Positions 23,786 to 38,099 of a stretch of DNA of 64,000 bases are shown piece after piece. Origin of the DNA: Rostratula benghalensis (lineage: Eukaryota > Chordata > Aves > Charadriiformes > Rostratulidae); assembly GCA_013399305.1 (NCBI GenBank), contig VXAI01000181.1, forward strand, positions 575,573-639,572. Direction: 5' to 3'. The position numbers and the translations under genes are program-made. The notes under the pieces were generated by a model. It searched no databases and was not told the DNA's origin. It was given only the letters and a program-made list of their open reading frames with translations. Within the stretch, counting starts at the first letter, position 1. The number at the start of each line of letters is the position of its first letter.

Positions 23786-24384
23786 CACAGCCCAGAAAGC
23801 CCCCCACATCCTGGGCTGCATCAGAAGAACCGTGGGCAGAGGGAATTCTACCCCTCTGCTCTGCTCTGGTGAGACCACCCTGGAGTACAGTGTCCAGCTC
23901 TAGAGTCTGGGAAGGACATGGAGCAGGGCCAGAGGAAGCCATGGAGATGCTGGAAGAGCTGAAGACCCTCTGCTGGGAGGACAGGCTGTGAGAGTTGGGG
24001 GGTTCAGCCTGGAAAAGGCTCCAGGGAGACCTTCCAGCTCCTTCCAGTCCCTCAAGGGGCTCCAGGAAAGCTGGGGAGGGGACTCTGGATGAGGGAGGGG
24101 AGCCATAGGATGAGGGGGGAAGGGTTTGACACTGCAAGAGGGGAGATGGAGATGAGATGTGGGGAAGAACTTCCTGGCTGTGAGGGTGGTGAGAGCCTGG
24201 CCCAGGTTGCCCCGAGAAGCTGTGGCTGCCCCATCCCTGGAGGGGTTCAAGGTCAGGTTGGAGGGGGCTTGGAGCCACCTGGGCTGGTGGGAGGTGTCCC
24301 TGCCCAGGGCAGGGGAGTTGGAACTCAGTGATCTTTAAGGTCCTTTCCAACCCAAACCATTCTGTGATTCTGTGATGCTATGAA
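23786..24384 (+). mobile_element. CR1 LINE fragment
   Basis: Runs from GCCCAGAAAGCCCCCCACATCC to a tail CTGTGATTCTGTGATGCTATG. It has a subtype-specific insert, GGATGAGGGAGGGGAGCC then GGGAAGGGTTTGACACTG, also present at 34757 and in reverse at 54118. The reading frame is broken. Confidence 0.94.
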
Positions 24385-24796
24385 TGCTGATAGGTGACAG
24401 CGGGGAGGGGAGAAACATGCTCTAGAAAAGTTTGCAGTTAATTAAAAGGTGTATCAATAAATTATTTTTATTATTACATATATCCAATACACCCTCTCTA
24501 CATGCATGAATGCTGTATAAATTATTTGTACTTTGTTAAATAAATTGTATTTTTTTCTGTACTCGTGTTCCAGCTTCACACGGAATAAAATGAAAGGAGC
24601 TTTTACTTGGCAGATATCCCTTAAAGCAAACAGATGAATAATATTCTGTCATACTTTCCAAAGAGCAAAACCCAGTTGCTTGTGCCTTGCTTTGAAAATG
24701 GGAACATATTGGCTCTGCTTCATAACAATATTTCAGAAATGTGAGGGCTGCATTTTACTTTGCAAAAAGAAGAGAATTGCCCAGACTTGCACGTCA

Positions 24797-24848
24797 CTGT
24801 GTAATTTAAGGAAAAGTTCTGTGTAATTTAAGGAAAAGTTCTGTGTAA
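24797..24848. repeat. 22-base direct tandem duplication
   Basis: The unit at 24797-24818 (starting CTGTGTAATTTAAGG) is repeated exactly at 24819-24840, then a third partial copy of 8 bases follows. Confidence 0.95.
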
Positions 24849-27800
24849 TATAATCTATTGCTGCTTTGACACCCCTTTAAAGTCACGGGGCAGCGAGGGT
24901 TTAAATGGTTCACTCCAAAAGCACAGGCATAAAATAAAAAATTAATAATGCTGTCCTTTGACACCATTAAGTTTACAGAGTCCCACAGCACCGCTGATAC
25001 ACCTGGTTCCTAAAAATAATATCAATAAAACTCAGTAAGTAAATACAATCTGCCTAAGTCACTACTTAGTCAGCTGTCAGCTCCCATTCCAGACTGAGAG
25101 CTGGTCTAACATGGGATCACAGAATCACAAAATGGTTATTTCTCTGATCCAGAGATGGATAAATAACCCAAAATGAATGCCACTTCGGGCTGCTGTTCCG
25201 CATGGCTTAGCTCGTGCAATGTCACCGAGTGGCCCGGGCCACACGATGGCCACATTCTCCACTAAAACCAAGCCAGACAAAATTCCCTGACACCCCCCCA
25301 CCCCAAAAAACCCTCTTCCAAGTACCCAAACAGATTGGTCTGATTGATTCCTCAGGGCTGTGTATCGCTGTGCTCCCTTCCCCCAGTCACTTCTGGTTAG
25401 AGGATGTGGGTGGTGAAAGGGGGCAGGGTTTGTGCAGAGACAGGGACATCACTGCTGAGAGCTGACATGTGTTTTCTACGGACCTCAGCCGGGCAGCGCC
25501 GCAGCATCCACCGCTTTGGAAGCCTAATAAAATGCATCTCTCGTGCAATTAATCCCTTGGCACGGACGCACAGGAGCAATTGCTGCCTGGGTTTCTTTGT
25601 CATCATGAGGAAGTTTTACAGCGCCTCCATCAAAAATGACTCATTTGGGGGAAGCAAAAGCCACCAGTAACGGTGGCCATGAATTTGAGCTAAACATTGA
25701 CCAAAAATAGATAAATCAGCTGGGATGTCAGCCTCCGAGATTCACTCTTTTTCTCCTCTTAAACACTTTTATAACAATCCCTTCCCTACCAAGCCTCCTC
25801 CCGTGCAGGCGACAGGCGTTCCTACAAGCCAGGGTGCGAGCCGGCCCTGCTGGCTCAGCAGCTGCAGATGGTTAGGAAACGACCCCAGCAACAGCATTTG
25901 GATCTTTCCTGGCAGATTTCTTACATCATTATTCAAGATGAACTGCAAATCATATGCTCGTAGTTATGGAAATGGCAGGAAACTTCTTGCACTTATGTTT
26001 TCTGTTTGACAAAGCTATTTTAAGGTTACGTTTGGAAGGTCGGTTTGTCCAAGTTTCTAGATGCAGAGGGAAAGAAAGAGGGGAAATGTTTTTGAAGAGC
26101 AGTCAAGCAGGATAAGATTACAAGTGCTAAACGCTGCCTCTTCTATCAAACCTTTGTACTGCACAGAAAAACACACTCCCTCCTCCTGGACTCCCTCATG
26201 GAGCTGCAATGATCTCACACACACGTTCCTTATCCACCTCTCATCAGGCATTAACCTTTAGATAAGGAGTTTTTGATGGAACCATCATCGGCTTCACCCC
26301 ATAAATCGGCTGCAGCCACTCTGCTCGGAGCGATACCAGACTCCCCCTCTGCCCCACCGGGGCTCCGGCCCTTGGGAGAGGATGGAGAGGACTGGACCAC
26401 ACCACATCCTCTTCCATCTCCTACACAGTGAGAGAGCAACCCTCAGGCTCTGTGTGGTGATGCTGGACAAAATAAGACAAACAAAGGGAAGAGATTTTTT
26501 CTGTCTAAAGTCCCATCCCTCAGATTTTTGCCCAAATCCTTAATAACTGGGGCCCTCATTTTATGAGGAGCCTCAAAGTCTACTACAGTCCAACTGCCGC
26601 ATCTCCATCAGCCTTCCATGCCCAACTACCATTCCATCAGCCCCTTCCATGCCCAAACATCACTCCATCAGCACCCCCCCTACCATGCCCAACCCTCATG
26701 GCTTGGTGCAGCTCCATCTGTAGAAGTGGCATCCAGCCATCAGATCCCATGGAGCTCCTTCATCAAACATCTCATTGCTTTCATATGCAGGAAAAGTACT
26801 TAAGCGACCTATTTGACCAGGAAGCTGATATTCCCCGGAGAATGTTCTCCATCACTGTCATCTGGGAGAGTTACTACAGGTTTGCACCACTTTTCCACAT
26901 AGGAATGGGAGAAAAACACACATTTCGGCCTCTTGGGGTCTGCCAGAGGCATATACATAGGACAAGAAATAGGTCATATCACAAAGGAGATCCTTAGATT
27001 GTGTTCAGATCAAAATCCCCACGACTAAGGTATTGATTCATTATTTAGTCTCAGGAAGTTACACAGGTCGTTCAGATTTTACTGAGCAATAAAAAAAACT
27101 TGTGGATTACATTGTGCATCTCCCTCCCCCCCCCCCCCCAAATTTGATTTCATCCCCCTCGTCATATACAGCAAAGCCCACCTCTGTGATATATTAAAAA
27201 ATGAAACTTTAAATATAGGAGAAATACAGTCAAGGTTGGGTCACCTTTCAAATAGCTTGATCTGGACATTATGGGCTTTATTGCCAAATATTTTACAGGT
27301 ATAATGGGGCCTCAGAGTGAGTGTTCATGCAACTGATACCACAGGAGAAAGTCTCTTTACGGGAGAAGTGGGGACAACCAGGCTGGAAAGCAGCAGGAGC
27401 TGGGTCCTCTGAGGAGCATCGGGTTGAGAAAACAACAGGGCAGGGACAAGGCTACTTTGAAACCCTGCGATCAGGAGAGGGTGAGAATAATAACAAGGCT
27501 TTAAGTAACACCTTTCTGTTTGCCTTACATTAAATCTCTTTTGTCAGATGTTCTTTTTTTTAAGGAAAAAATTACCATTTTAGGTTTTGCCAGTTAGCAT
27601 TGCTAATGATTCCTGTCTCTCTCTCTCAATTGCTTACTCATTGCTGACGACTGATATCGCTCAAGTGTCCAACAAAAGATATTTTTCTTGGTACTGTATG
27701 ATACACACCTACCTTTGCAACGGGATAGTCAAGTCTCCTGGAACACACAGGAAACAACACACATCCATAAATGACAACACCAAAATTAAAACATTTCATC

Positions 27801-30110
27801 TAAAGGAAAAGAGAATTTTTAACGGCATTAACACCTACACTATTTAAATAACATGGGAAAGTATTTTAATTTTCAAACTGTTTTTCCATCCTACGTGGGC
27901 TTTTTTTCATTTCTCTCCTGTGGAAGGACACCCAAATTTCCTGCTCTCCAGCAACATGTCTTAAAGACCTGGTTTATTTCCTGATAAAACTATTGAGAAT
28001 TGGTCTTTGCCCAGGAGGGACTTCTTACAGAAGGCAATATCCCGCTCCTTCCCAGGCCTCAGGACACTGCAAATGCAGCTTTGAACTATCCCTGACTGAT
28101 ACAAACACCTTGTAAGCACCGAGAGCCAATATTGAACACTACAAAAATGAGTTTCAGAACTTCTGCAGCCCATTTTATCTCTCACTCACTCTTTCCTGCT
28201 TTACCTTATTTTCTGAAGTCACAGCTTTATTTCTGCTCCTCCTCCCCTCTCCTTCCTTCTAACATTTAATTTGTCTTATGTGACTCAAATAGGTCTTTCT
28301 TCTGGTGACCTAATATTTTAACCTTAAGCATGATGAAAAACAGACTTCACAAATCTGACACTTGAATTAAAATGAAACACATGCCTCAGCACAAGTTAAT
28401 TAAAAATAATACATATAATGTTAGCATGTTTAAACTATTATCTGACCAAAAATTTGCACCCACCGATAACTACCGTAATCCACAATTGCTACAAAAATAA
28501 CAGTAATAAGTTCAATCTTACTGCAAAAATTAGCTGTTACTTCTCCTTTTATTTAACAGAGGGGCATGGGCAGGGACTTCAGCACACCAGGACCCAACCA
28601 CGAGCCCTGTGCCTGCTCAGCCTTTTGCATTGCTGTTAGATGCCCTGATGTTAAGCCAAATCCCCAAAATTAATTGTCAGTAACTCATTTTACAGACGTG
28701 GAGCCTTGTTCCTCTCCATGTGGGAACTCCTGCCCTAATGGGAGAAAAGCCAAGGCCTCACTGCAAATGAAGGACAGGGGATGGGAGGGTAAATACATGG
28801 AAAACAATGGTTTGAAGTTCCAGCCTCCTTTAAAATAAATCTAGCAGAAAAGATAGCTTTCTAAATGGCCTTCCAAGCATTTTTCTCTGCTGATGAGCAG
28901 TCCAGGGGTCGCTGGGTTTATGAGCATCATCCTCATACTTCAGCTGGGGGCAGTCGGTGGGTCCAGAACCATTTGAAGCAGTTAAGTCTTATTGAAATAG
29001 CTGGTCAAGTTTAACAACTGTGAAAACATTCAAAGTTCACTTAACTCACAGGTCTAGCCTAAATTCTCCTCCTGACAGCCCCATAAATAGAGGCTCCTCA
29101 GCTGGCAATAGCCAGTCTGCTTTAAAGGGTATCATGAGTTATATTAAACTGAGAATGTCTCGCGAAAAAAGATGGCTTTGGAGATAAGAAACTCATTCTT
29201 AAGACAACAAACACGAGTGAAAATATGCTTCGGTGAAAATTAAGGTCTGTCCATCCATTCCCTAATGGTAATCGGATAAGGCAAGGGAGAAATTGTTTGT
29301 TTTCTTTAAAAGCATTTTGCCTCCCTGCGTGGGCTGCACAGACCAGCGTGAAGGAGCCACACTTCAGTCACCGTCTTGAGACCAAAATACTCATATTTTG
29401 GTTAGCTTTGAGAGGGATGCCTAGCCCTCAGTTCTGAACATCCTGATCTGAAGGAAGAACTGTGTAAAAACGGCAGCTTTTGACTCAGAAATGGGCCAAA
29501 TCCCTTCGAAAACTTTTGTTCTTAGAAAAAGACAGCAGTGACTGCTTTTTCTTCCCGCTAAACCAAAAGTGTGAATAAGCTGCAACAAGTCTTCCTGCCT
29601 GTTTTCTGACAGCAGCACTAAATTCAGATCTCTTCTATTGTATTTTTTTTTTCATTGTGGTAAATAAAGGTGGAAACGTCTAATTTTGCAAGGCCAACCA
29701 GTTCAAAACATTACAAGCTTAAAGAATTTGTCTGAAGTCAAAGAAAAGCCTGGCTGCCAGTTTGTAGAAACCACTAAAGATAAAGCCACTTTGCAGCTCA
29801 TTTGCAGCCAATAATTGGTATTCCAGGTGAAAAAACCCACTTTCCTCCCCCCACAGCCACCACCACGTTTTTTATGATTCAAATAGCCAAAGCAAAAGGT
29901 ACATATTTTTCTGGGCTTGCCAAGTTCATAGGAGATGCAACTTATCGATATTTACCCATGAATAAAACTCTCCCAATTGCTTTATTCGGTTTTTATTTTA
30001 CTAATCCAGCACGTGTGCAATAGAGATGAGTAATTCCATGGAATTTTGCACTAGATGTAATTGCATTAATTTGCAGCTGGGAACGGATCACAAATTTCTA
30101 AGACATCTTT

Positions 30111-30546
30111 ATAGATTCACAGAATCTTCACGGTTGGAAGGCAACGTTGAGATCATCAAGTCCAACCATAAGCAAAGAAACAAAAACCAAAACACCACCC
30201 ACACCTGAAAAAACCTCCACCGCAACAACAACCCCCATATGCAACAATCTAGGGTGACAAGAGCATGCCCTGAAGTGCCATATCTACACATCTCTGACAT
30301 ACCTCCAGAGATGGTGACTCCACCACCTCCCTGGGCAGGCTGGTCCAATGCCCAACCACTCTCTCAGTAAAGTCATTCTTCCAAATATCTAATCTGAACC
30401 TCGCCTGACACAACTTCAGACCATTTCCTCTGGTCCTGTTATTATTCCCTTGGGAGAAGAGACCAACACCCATCTCTCTACACCTTCCTTTCAGGGAGTT
30501 GTAGAGGGCAAGGAGGTCTCCCCTCAGCCTCCTCTTCTTCCCAGTC
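30111..30546 (-). mobile_element. CR1 LINE fragment, antisense
   Basis: The reversed 3' end (ATAGATTCACAGAATCTTCACG) leads into the C-terminal ORF2 remnant on the minus strand ([20 protein letters not shown]). It is the same subfamily as 21198-21912. Confidence 0.93.
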
Positions 30547-33500
30547 CTCTAGACTTCCTACCTGTCTCAGACACACCAAAATTTCAGCTGTATTTCTGAC
30601 ATGAATTAGTATTGATAAGGAGATATGCACGTTATCTATGATATTAAGGCATTCCCTCACTGGAAAAATATTAGTCAAGATAACAGAACTATTTCTAGAA
30701 CCTTGTTTTAATAAAGCCTGTCCTGTACATACTTTTGCAGTTGTACTTTATTGCCATCTGAAAGCTGGTTTTTTATCTTTTGAGTAGGTGAAAGGCTGGT
30801 TTGTACCAATACTAGCTCTTATCACGGTTTGGTAATATAAAACATGTATTTTACAGCTGCCTAAAAAATTAAGTAAGGATTAAGCCAAGCAGCATCTAAA
30901 AAGGCATGCACACCTACCATCCACGCAGCAAGGCCATTCATCCACAGTGTGTGAGACATGTATCAAAGGAAACACTGGTATTTATATACCCTTGCTCCTT
31001 TTATCCAGCCAAGGAACTTTATTTTGGCATGACCACGACTGCCTATTTTGTCTCACGAAAACGCCTTAAATGCCAAGGATGGAGTAACATTCCTGGGTTA
31101 TTCACCCTGAGGAAAAATACAGAGCAGCTCCGCAGAAACCCGTGGATTTGGCTTCATCCCCAAACAGCTGAGACCGGGCTCTGAAACAGTCGCAGCTCCT
31201 GATGCCAACTACTGCCCCAAACGCAGCTCCCAACGCAAAGCAAACACTCTCCAGATCTTTCTTTCCCATCTATCACTGCTAAAATACTGTTTTCTCTCCT
31301 CATCTTTGGTTCCTTTCAAATCTATGAAACACAGGGTGCTCATGGAAGGCCAAATCCTCACCTGCTCCTTAGGCCTGGGCTAATTTGCATCTGTTGAGGA
31401 AGAAAAACTGACACCACCAAATTTTAAATAAATGCTAAAAAAATTTGGTAATTAAGTCAGACAAATAATAAATAAAGTCAGGTAAATTTTAAAAGTCAGA
31501 CAAGGAGATTTCTGAAACCAGCATAGCTACAAACAGTACAGAAGAGGCTTTCACTATGCTTTTAGGTCCAAAATCAAAAGGTCCTGCTATAAACCACGTT
31601 TGTTGGATGGAAATGTGTTTCTGTGTTATTGTTGACAAAACTTGCAGCTGCCAGACACTGATTTGGAGGGAGAGGCAGTGGTCCAGCAGGTGGCCCTGGG
31701 TCCCAGTCCTGGGATGTCTCATCAGGGAAAAATCAAAGACTCGGTGCTGAATCCATGTGAAGGGGGAGGAGAAGCATAAAGTGCCCATGGGTGGGGGGGC
31801 AGGAAGAAGGGGGCTACAAATGGACAGAGACAACTCTTCACGTGGGTGAAAGAGAGCCCAGGACAGGAAAGGAATCCATCAGGTGCAGGCCATAGACACC
31901 CCTTCTCCCCCTCCCACTGCTCCTGCTTTGTTTGCCATACCATAATTATTTATTATTACTACTGTTTTTTACTCTCTTGAATAATTACTACCGCAAGCCA
32001 CCGGAGCTTTCACTACCCTCACGTTTTAAATGGTTTATCTTAATTAACTTTTGAGCCTGCTGCTGGCAAGGCTGGCAGCCCAGCAGGTAAAACAAAAACC
32101 TGCTCAAAGGTTTGCCCGGAGTCGAGCCATCGCACGCCGTAACGAGCTGATGAACCTCTGACAGAGCCCTCATCGCTCCTCCTTTTCTTGGTTCCCCATC
32201 CACACAGACTGAAAATAGCAGAAGAGGATTTGTTTAAGGAATATCAGCGACAGCTGGGCGCTAAAGAAGAACGGAACGAGAAAGGGATTGAGAATTGCCC
32301 ACTGAATTTTTACTACCTGGTTAGGCAGGGTATTTTATTACAACCACAGAAACATTATAGGCCTTTAAATAGGATTTCCCTTATAATTAAAGGCCTTACG
32401 GCACAGGGGAATCTCACTGTACTTTGGAGATGACCTCAGACATTAACTGGTTTCTGAAATATTTGACTATTTCCTTATTTCACCCCTTACACCTGACCAA
32501 CTCCCACGGCTGTACAAACGGTCAGAAACCCAGGAAAGTGCTGTAAGGATATTGAGCCACCAGAAGTTGCAGGTTTTTAAGTAAAACCAGACCATTCAAG
32601 ACTTTTAAACACGCTTGCTCCGGGAGACAGAAGTTCAATTTTCTCTTCCAGAAAATCATAATAAAGATGACTGATTCACAATTTCAGTTGTCAAGTTTTC
32701 TGACTTCGTTACGTTTAACTCATTCCATGATGGCTAGAAATCCTTTTATACACATATACAATTATTTCCCTTCTTTCCTCCTACTGCTGGCTGGTGGGGA
32801 GGGAAGTAAAGGAGCTTGGTTTCTAGTCTTTTAGCTTTTGGGTGTTTTGCAAGCCCTCAAAATATAATAGAAAGCTCCAAAAGCCTGGGACTGGGAGGGA
32901 GGTGGCTCTGGCACTTGGGCTACATTGTAAAATAGGCCGTTCCTCCCCAAAACAGCAGTGCTCATCTCTATTTTAGCAATTCGTCGATGAAGAGTCATCT
33001 AAGAAAGTCCTGTGTTGTAAATACACAGAAATAAAACACCAATAATCTCTGTCAGAAACTTCAAGATACCGTGCTGCCTGAGCCTAACACAAATGGGGTC
33101 TAATCCCAGGCGAATCAGAGACACTCTACACCATATTTTTTAATTTGCCCTTTTTGAGGACAAGACATACATTCAGGGCAAGTCCCTTCCAAAATAAAGC
33201 AGCACAAAGACAGGCTCTGTTTAGCCAGTGCTGTAACCTGACCTGGTCCAGGAAGGGTGAAATTAATTGTAATATTGTCAGATCTTGCCTTGCAGCCTTC
33301 AGGCTCAAAGAATTCCTTGTAAGCCATTTAAATTGCCCTTACGATTAGAGTTAAATGAGATATTTTTTTTTTTTTGATGAAAATTGTCTTGGAGAGAAAA
33401 CATCATCTTCTGAAAAACTGGAACGTTTCACAGAAACCCAGTGGTTTGGACGAAATTGCTGCTGTAATCTTTTAACAGTTCCAGAAGGAGTTTTTGGGTT

Positions 33501-34756
33501 GGCCTCAGAATAGCTGTTATCTGGAATGAGCACATGGAATATGGGGAAACCAGGTTACGTCTCTGCTCTAGGCAGCGCCAGCGTCTTCCCCCTCTCAAGT
33601 GAGTGTATCCTGGGCTAGAGGCTACACAACAGTTATTTTCTGAGAAAAAAGCCCAATGGGCTGAGCTTCAGCTCATCATGGAACAAAACCAAATACCGAA
33701 GGCTCAATATTTTTAATCAAATCCAATACTTTTTACCCAAACATTCTTAGCTGCAGCCCTAACGTGGAGTTTAGTAGCTCGGGTCCTGTGTCCTGGGGTG
33801 GACAGAACTCCTACCCAGACAGCTTCTGCCAGGAGCTCAGTGGGAAAAGGGCCTCTGTGGGACATTAAAGATACACAGCATCAATAAGGACAACACTTGG
33901 CAGGTCTGACTACTTGGTTTAACTCACAGGACTCAGGTTTTATCAGACTTAGACACGGATTGCCAACTGTGTGTAATCATCTTTTCTTTTTGCAACAGCT
34001 ACAGAATATCCCCATGAACACAACACCCCCAGGGCTGCAGGAAGGAGGTGATCAGGCCAAGCCATGCAACTTTTCAGCCTTTCCTGACTTTTTTTTTTCC
34101 TTCCCCTTTCTGTTGCCAAACAGAAGAAATTTCAAGACGATCCTCACTTTGCTCCCTTTTAAATAAATCCAGAAAACATACACACAGCCTGTAACTCAGG
34201 GTAAAATTATATAATTACAGGATTTCTTAAGTGTTTATACAAACACTGACAATGGAGACAACCAATTGGAGAAAGGAAAAATCTATCCTTTACTTGTACT
34301 TTATGTCTCAGCCCTCCCAAGTTCCTATCTGGGATTTGAAATACCCTTAGATCCACAGTGTTAAAAAATGACAAGAAGGTATCTTTAGAAAAAGAGAATA
34401 AATTCACCTTTCATTGTTATCCTCAGCATTTATCAAACGTGGTCAAACATGCTGAGTGTGACAGGACTCATGCAGTGAGACTACACGTGCGTGCTAAAAA
34501 GTAGCAGAATATATAAAAAGGCACAAAACTGGATTCAGTATTTTCAAAATGCTGAAAGCTGAGGCCTTCTGAAGCAAGAAAAAGCCATTTGACATTTGCC
34601 CCTTCACTTCCACTGTGGGCTGGAACACAAACACACACACAACCCATGCTGCCTGCCTCCTCCTCACCTCTGCGGGCACAACGAGAAACTTTCTCACTGT
34701 ACTAAATGCACTGTACACACTCTTTTTTTTCCTTATTTTGGATGTGCAGTGAGAAT

Positions 34757-35250
34757 GGTGCTGGGAACAGCACAGGAAGAGCATGGACCTCTTGGAGCAG
34801 GGCCAGAGGAAGCCATGGAGATGCTGGAAGGGCTGGAGCCCCTCTGCTGGGAGGACAGGCTGAGAGAGTTGGGAGGGTTCAGCCTGGAGAAGGCTCCAGG
34901 GAGACCTTCCAGCCCCTTCCAGTCCCTCAAGGGGCTCCAGCTGGGGAGGGGACTCTGGATGAGGGAGGGGAGCCCTAGGATGAGGGGGAAGGGTTTGACA
35001 CTGAAAGAGGGAGATGGAGCTGAGATGTGGGGAAGAACTTCCTGGCTGTGAGGGTGGTGAGAGCCTGGCCCAGGTTGCCCCGAGAAGCTGTGGCTGCCCC
35101 ATCCCTGGAGGGGTTCAAGGCCAGGCTGGATGGGGCTTGGAGCCACCTGGGCTGGTGGGAGCTGTCCCTGCCTGTGGCACAGTGCTGGAACTTGATGATT
35201 TTTAAGGTCCCTTCCAACTCAAACCATTCTATGATTCTATGATTCTAAGA
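34757..35250 (+). mobile_element. CR1 LINE fragment with full octamer tail
   Basis: From about AACAGCACAGGAAGAGCATGG to ATTCTATGATTCTATGATTC. It is the same subtype as 23786-24384, including the GGATGAGGGAGGGGAGCC block. Confidence 0.94.
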
Positions 35251-35329
35251 ATTAGCACAAGAACTGAGCTACCACTTGTGGAGTGAGAACTGGTTACACA
35301 GAGCTGAGAACTGTTTTTTCCAAGAGATG

Positions 35330-35600
35330 CAACAGCCGTGTGTATGCCTGTCCCTGGGTACCACCGCTGCGGGAGGCGGCTGTCGCAGGACGCTCCAGTA
35401 TCTGCTGGTGCAGACTTGTGTCTGGAAAGGACTCGGTGAGCGGGCAACGGTGTCACTCAGGAACGGACAAATTTGCTTCAGGATGAGGGGGACAAAACGC
35501 TGGGGGTCAAGATTTCAACTCGTGCAGCCTCCTGGGGTCCTGCTCCAAATCCTGTCCGCAGCGTCAGGCACTACTGACTGCGCAACCGGGCCGTATTAAA
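35330..35600. other. CpG-rich intronic patch
   Basis: About 270 bases just right of a CR1 copy contain roughly 20 CpGs, including ACCGCTGCGGGAGGCGGCTG and GTGAGCGGGCAACGG, while the flanks are AT-rich. No repeat or coding similarity was recognised. It could be a regulatory CpG island or an old GC-rich insertion. Confidence 0.45.
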
Positions 35601-36557
35601 GCCTCACAGAAAGTACAAATACTCTTCATATACTGGCTGTAGCATTCCACAAAGGCCATTTCTATACCAAACATTTATTTGCCTATGTAGTTGCTATGGG
35701 TGATCCTCTGCAGAGTGAAAACAAATCCAGTTCTTAACAACACATTGTCATTTCCCTCGTATTACAAAAATGCATTAGGGAGCTCTGGCTCCCAAGTCAT
35801 AATGTGCTTTACTCATTTTTCCCTCCCCACTTAAAAAAATATTGACATCAGCCTAATTAATTTGTTTTCAGATAATACAACTATGTCTTCATATTGTGTC
35901 ATACCTTTCCTTTGTGCTCCATGTAGACAGAAGGGTTTTCTGTTTGCACTGCAGGCAGATAAGAGTGGAACACTTCAGCTAAAATTGGCCAAAATATTTA
36001 TCAGACACCCTTTTCAAAAGCAAAAAGCACTTTCTAAGGTCAACCTTTCTCCAAACTACAGGCCAGTTTCTACTCTGTAGACTTACCACAAGTGTAACAA
36101 AACACAATTTAACCCACTTTATTAGTAAGAGCTGGGGTAAGAGCTCCGTGGCAAAGAACTGGGATTTTTGCAGCGTTGCTCACACAAAAACCCATGGACG
36201 TTGAGGGGCTGCAGCAGACAAGAACAATAACCCCATGGCTTGGGATTTACCCTGCTCCTCCAGAGACAGAGCTCAATTCTCTATTCCATTACACAGGACA
36301 GCGTGGTCACATCCCCCCAGGGTGTCATACCAAGAGAAGGTGACCAGTACGACTTCTTCTGAAGTAGCTCAAATACCTGCAGTTAAAGCAACTGAAACAC
36401 ACCTTTAATCTCACTCTGGCTCCATTTCCTATATGTGGTCTGGGAGATAAGAGGAGGTAAAGAGGCAAAGGATCCTGGGATTCTCAGATAATGTCTATAT
36501 TTAGCTACACAAGTACCTGAGATAGATGAAATGCACTAGAATACTGTTTGTAGCCAA

Positions 36558-36928
36558 TTCACAGAATCAGAGAATCATTCAGGTGCAAAAGACCCGTGGG
36601 ATCATCGAGTCCAACCATCAGCCCCACTCCACAAATTCCTCCCCTACACCAGATCCCCCAACACCACATTTCAACCTCTCTGAAACACATCCAGGGATGG
36701 GGACTCAACCCCCTCCCTGGACAGCCCATTCCAGGCTCTGACCACTCTTGCTGGCAAGAATCCTTTCCTGATGTTCAGCCTAAGCCTACCCTGGTGCAGC
36801 TTGAAGCCATTCCCTCTCCTTCTATCACTAATTCCCTGTGAGAAGAGACCTCTACAATGTCCTTTCAAGTAGTTGTAGAGAGTGATGAGGTCTCCCCTCA
36901 GCCTCCTCTTCCTCAAACTAAACAGTTC
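36558..36928 (-). mobile_element. CR1 LINE fragment, antisense
   Basis: Starts TTCACAGAATCAGAGAATC, then GATCATCGAGTCCAACCATC and CATCCAGGGATGGGGACTC, ending in CTCAGCCTCCTCTTCC. It is the undisrupted relative of the outer element at 38682-39174 and defines where that one was split. Confidence 0.93.
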
Positions 36929-37940
36929 CTGAAATTTAAATTCATTTAAAAGAATGCTTGGGAAGGTCCAAGAGCATGTCCCCTGCTAAACCTTATACCC
37001 TGGTGCCTCAGCGGTCACCTCACTGCCCTTGATGCTACAGGAACGTCGCAAAGAAAACCACAGCAGAATAATCAGAACACAGGAAAAGGTGAGACAGTGG
37101 CACAGCAGATAAGTCAGCACCAGATCAAAGCCCCAGTGAAGAGGACAAGCCCTGCTTTCCCAGGAAACACTTCATTTCCAGAACTGGCATGCTCACTCAC
37201 AGCAGATAATCTGACTCTCAGGCCCTGGCAAAACGAAGGGAGTATTATTTTCACTCGCATGAAGTAATGCAACAGAACCATGCAGACATGGTTTCTGTCA
37301 GCATCAGTCACTCAGACTCCATCTTCGTACCGTGTGATTTTTTTTTTGCACAAATATATTTATATTGGCCTCCACACAGAATATCCCACTTCAGGTTTGC
37401 GTCTCCGCTGCCCTGCGCTGAACATACAAACCACTGCACCAACACGCAGCGGGGCTATAAAAGAGCCCACGCCAAAACTCCTGGGACTTGCATTCAGTCC
37501 TCATTCAAAATTTCCACTGAGGTAGTTTCTGTGGCGGCCCCAAAACACGTTACAGGACTGGAAATCAAATAGTCTTCCTTCACTGAGACCCTAGGGGTCC
37601 AGGATGGTGCTCAACGTGGGCACAGGATCCTCAGGGTGCTGTGGGAGGGTGGTGGGAACCAACAGGGAGGTGGGCCTCAGGATGCTGCTCTGCCATGAAT
37701 CTACTCTTGCCTCTTTATTGGCTTTTTTTTCTTCTACGAAATTTACCTTCTGTGGCTGGAAGGGGAAAGTCTCCTTGTTACTCCATGAAATCCACAATCA
37801 AATACACAGTTGGCCAAGTCTCACCTGGACGCCGGCCAGTGGTTACGCGTTTTCTCGTTGAAGGAACCACGCTGACATCCAGCCACACAGAGCCACTGTA
37901 TAAAAGATCTGTTTTACTAAAAAAACCAGATGTGTTTAAC

Positions 37941-37968
37941 TTAAAAAAAAAAAAAAAAAATTTAAAAA
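37941..37968. repeat. Poly-A-rich tract
   Basis: A-run with TTT interruption. Confidence 0.8.
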
Positions 37969-38099
37969 AATCTTAATCACTGAAAAAGAGGATGGGAGAA
38001 TCCTGTGGGGCTTGTGGTTTCACAAGCCTTGCATGCTATTTCTGGGAATCACAAACCCCATTTGATTTGATGAATCAAATGCCCTTTAAAATTACAGCG

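Noticed and set aside
23766..24350. 194-codon minus-strand frame, and similar ones at 34494-35102
   Set aside because: They are antisense to plus-oriented CR1 copies. Their shared peptides reflect the repeat, not a gene family.
25112..25137. GATCACAGAATCACAAAATGG as a CR1 end
   Set aside because: Too short to distinguish from chance; no adjoining CR1 sequence.
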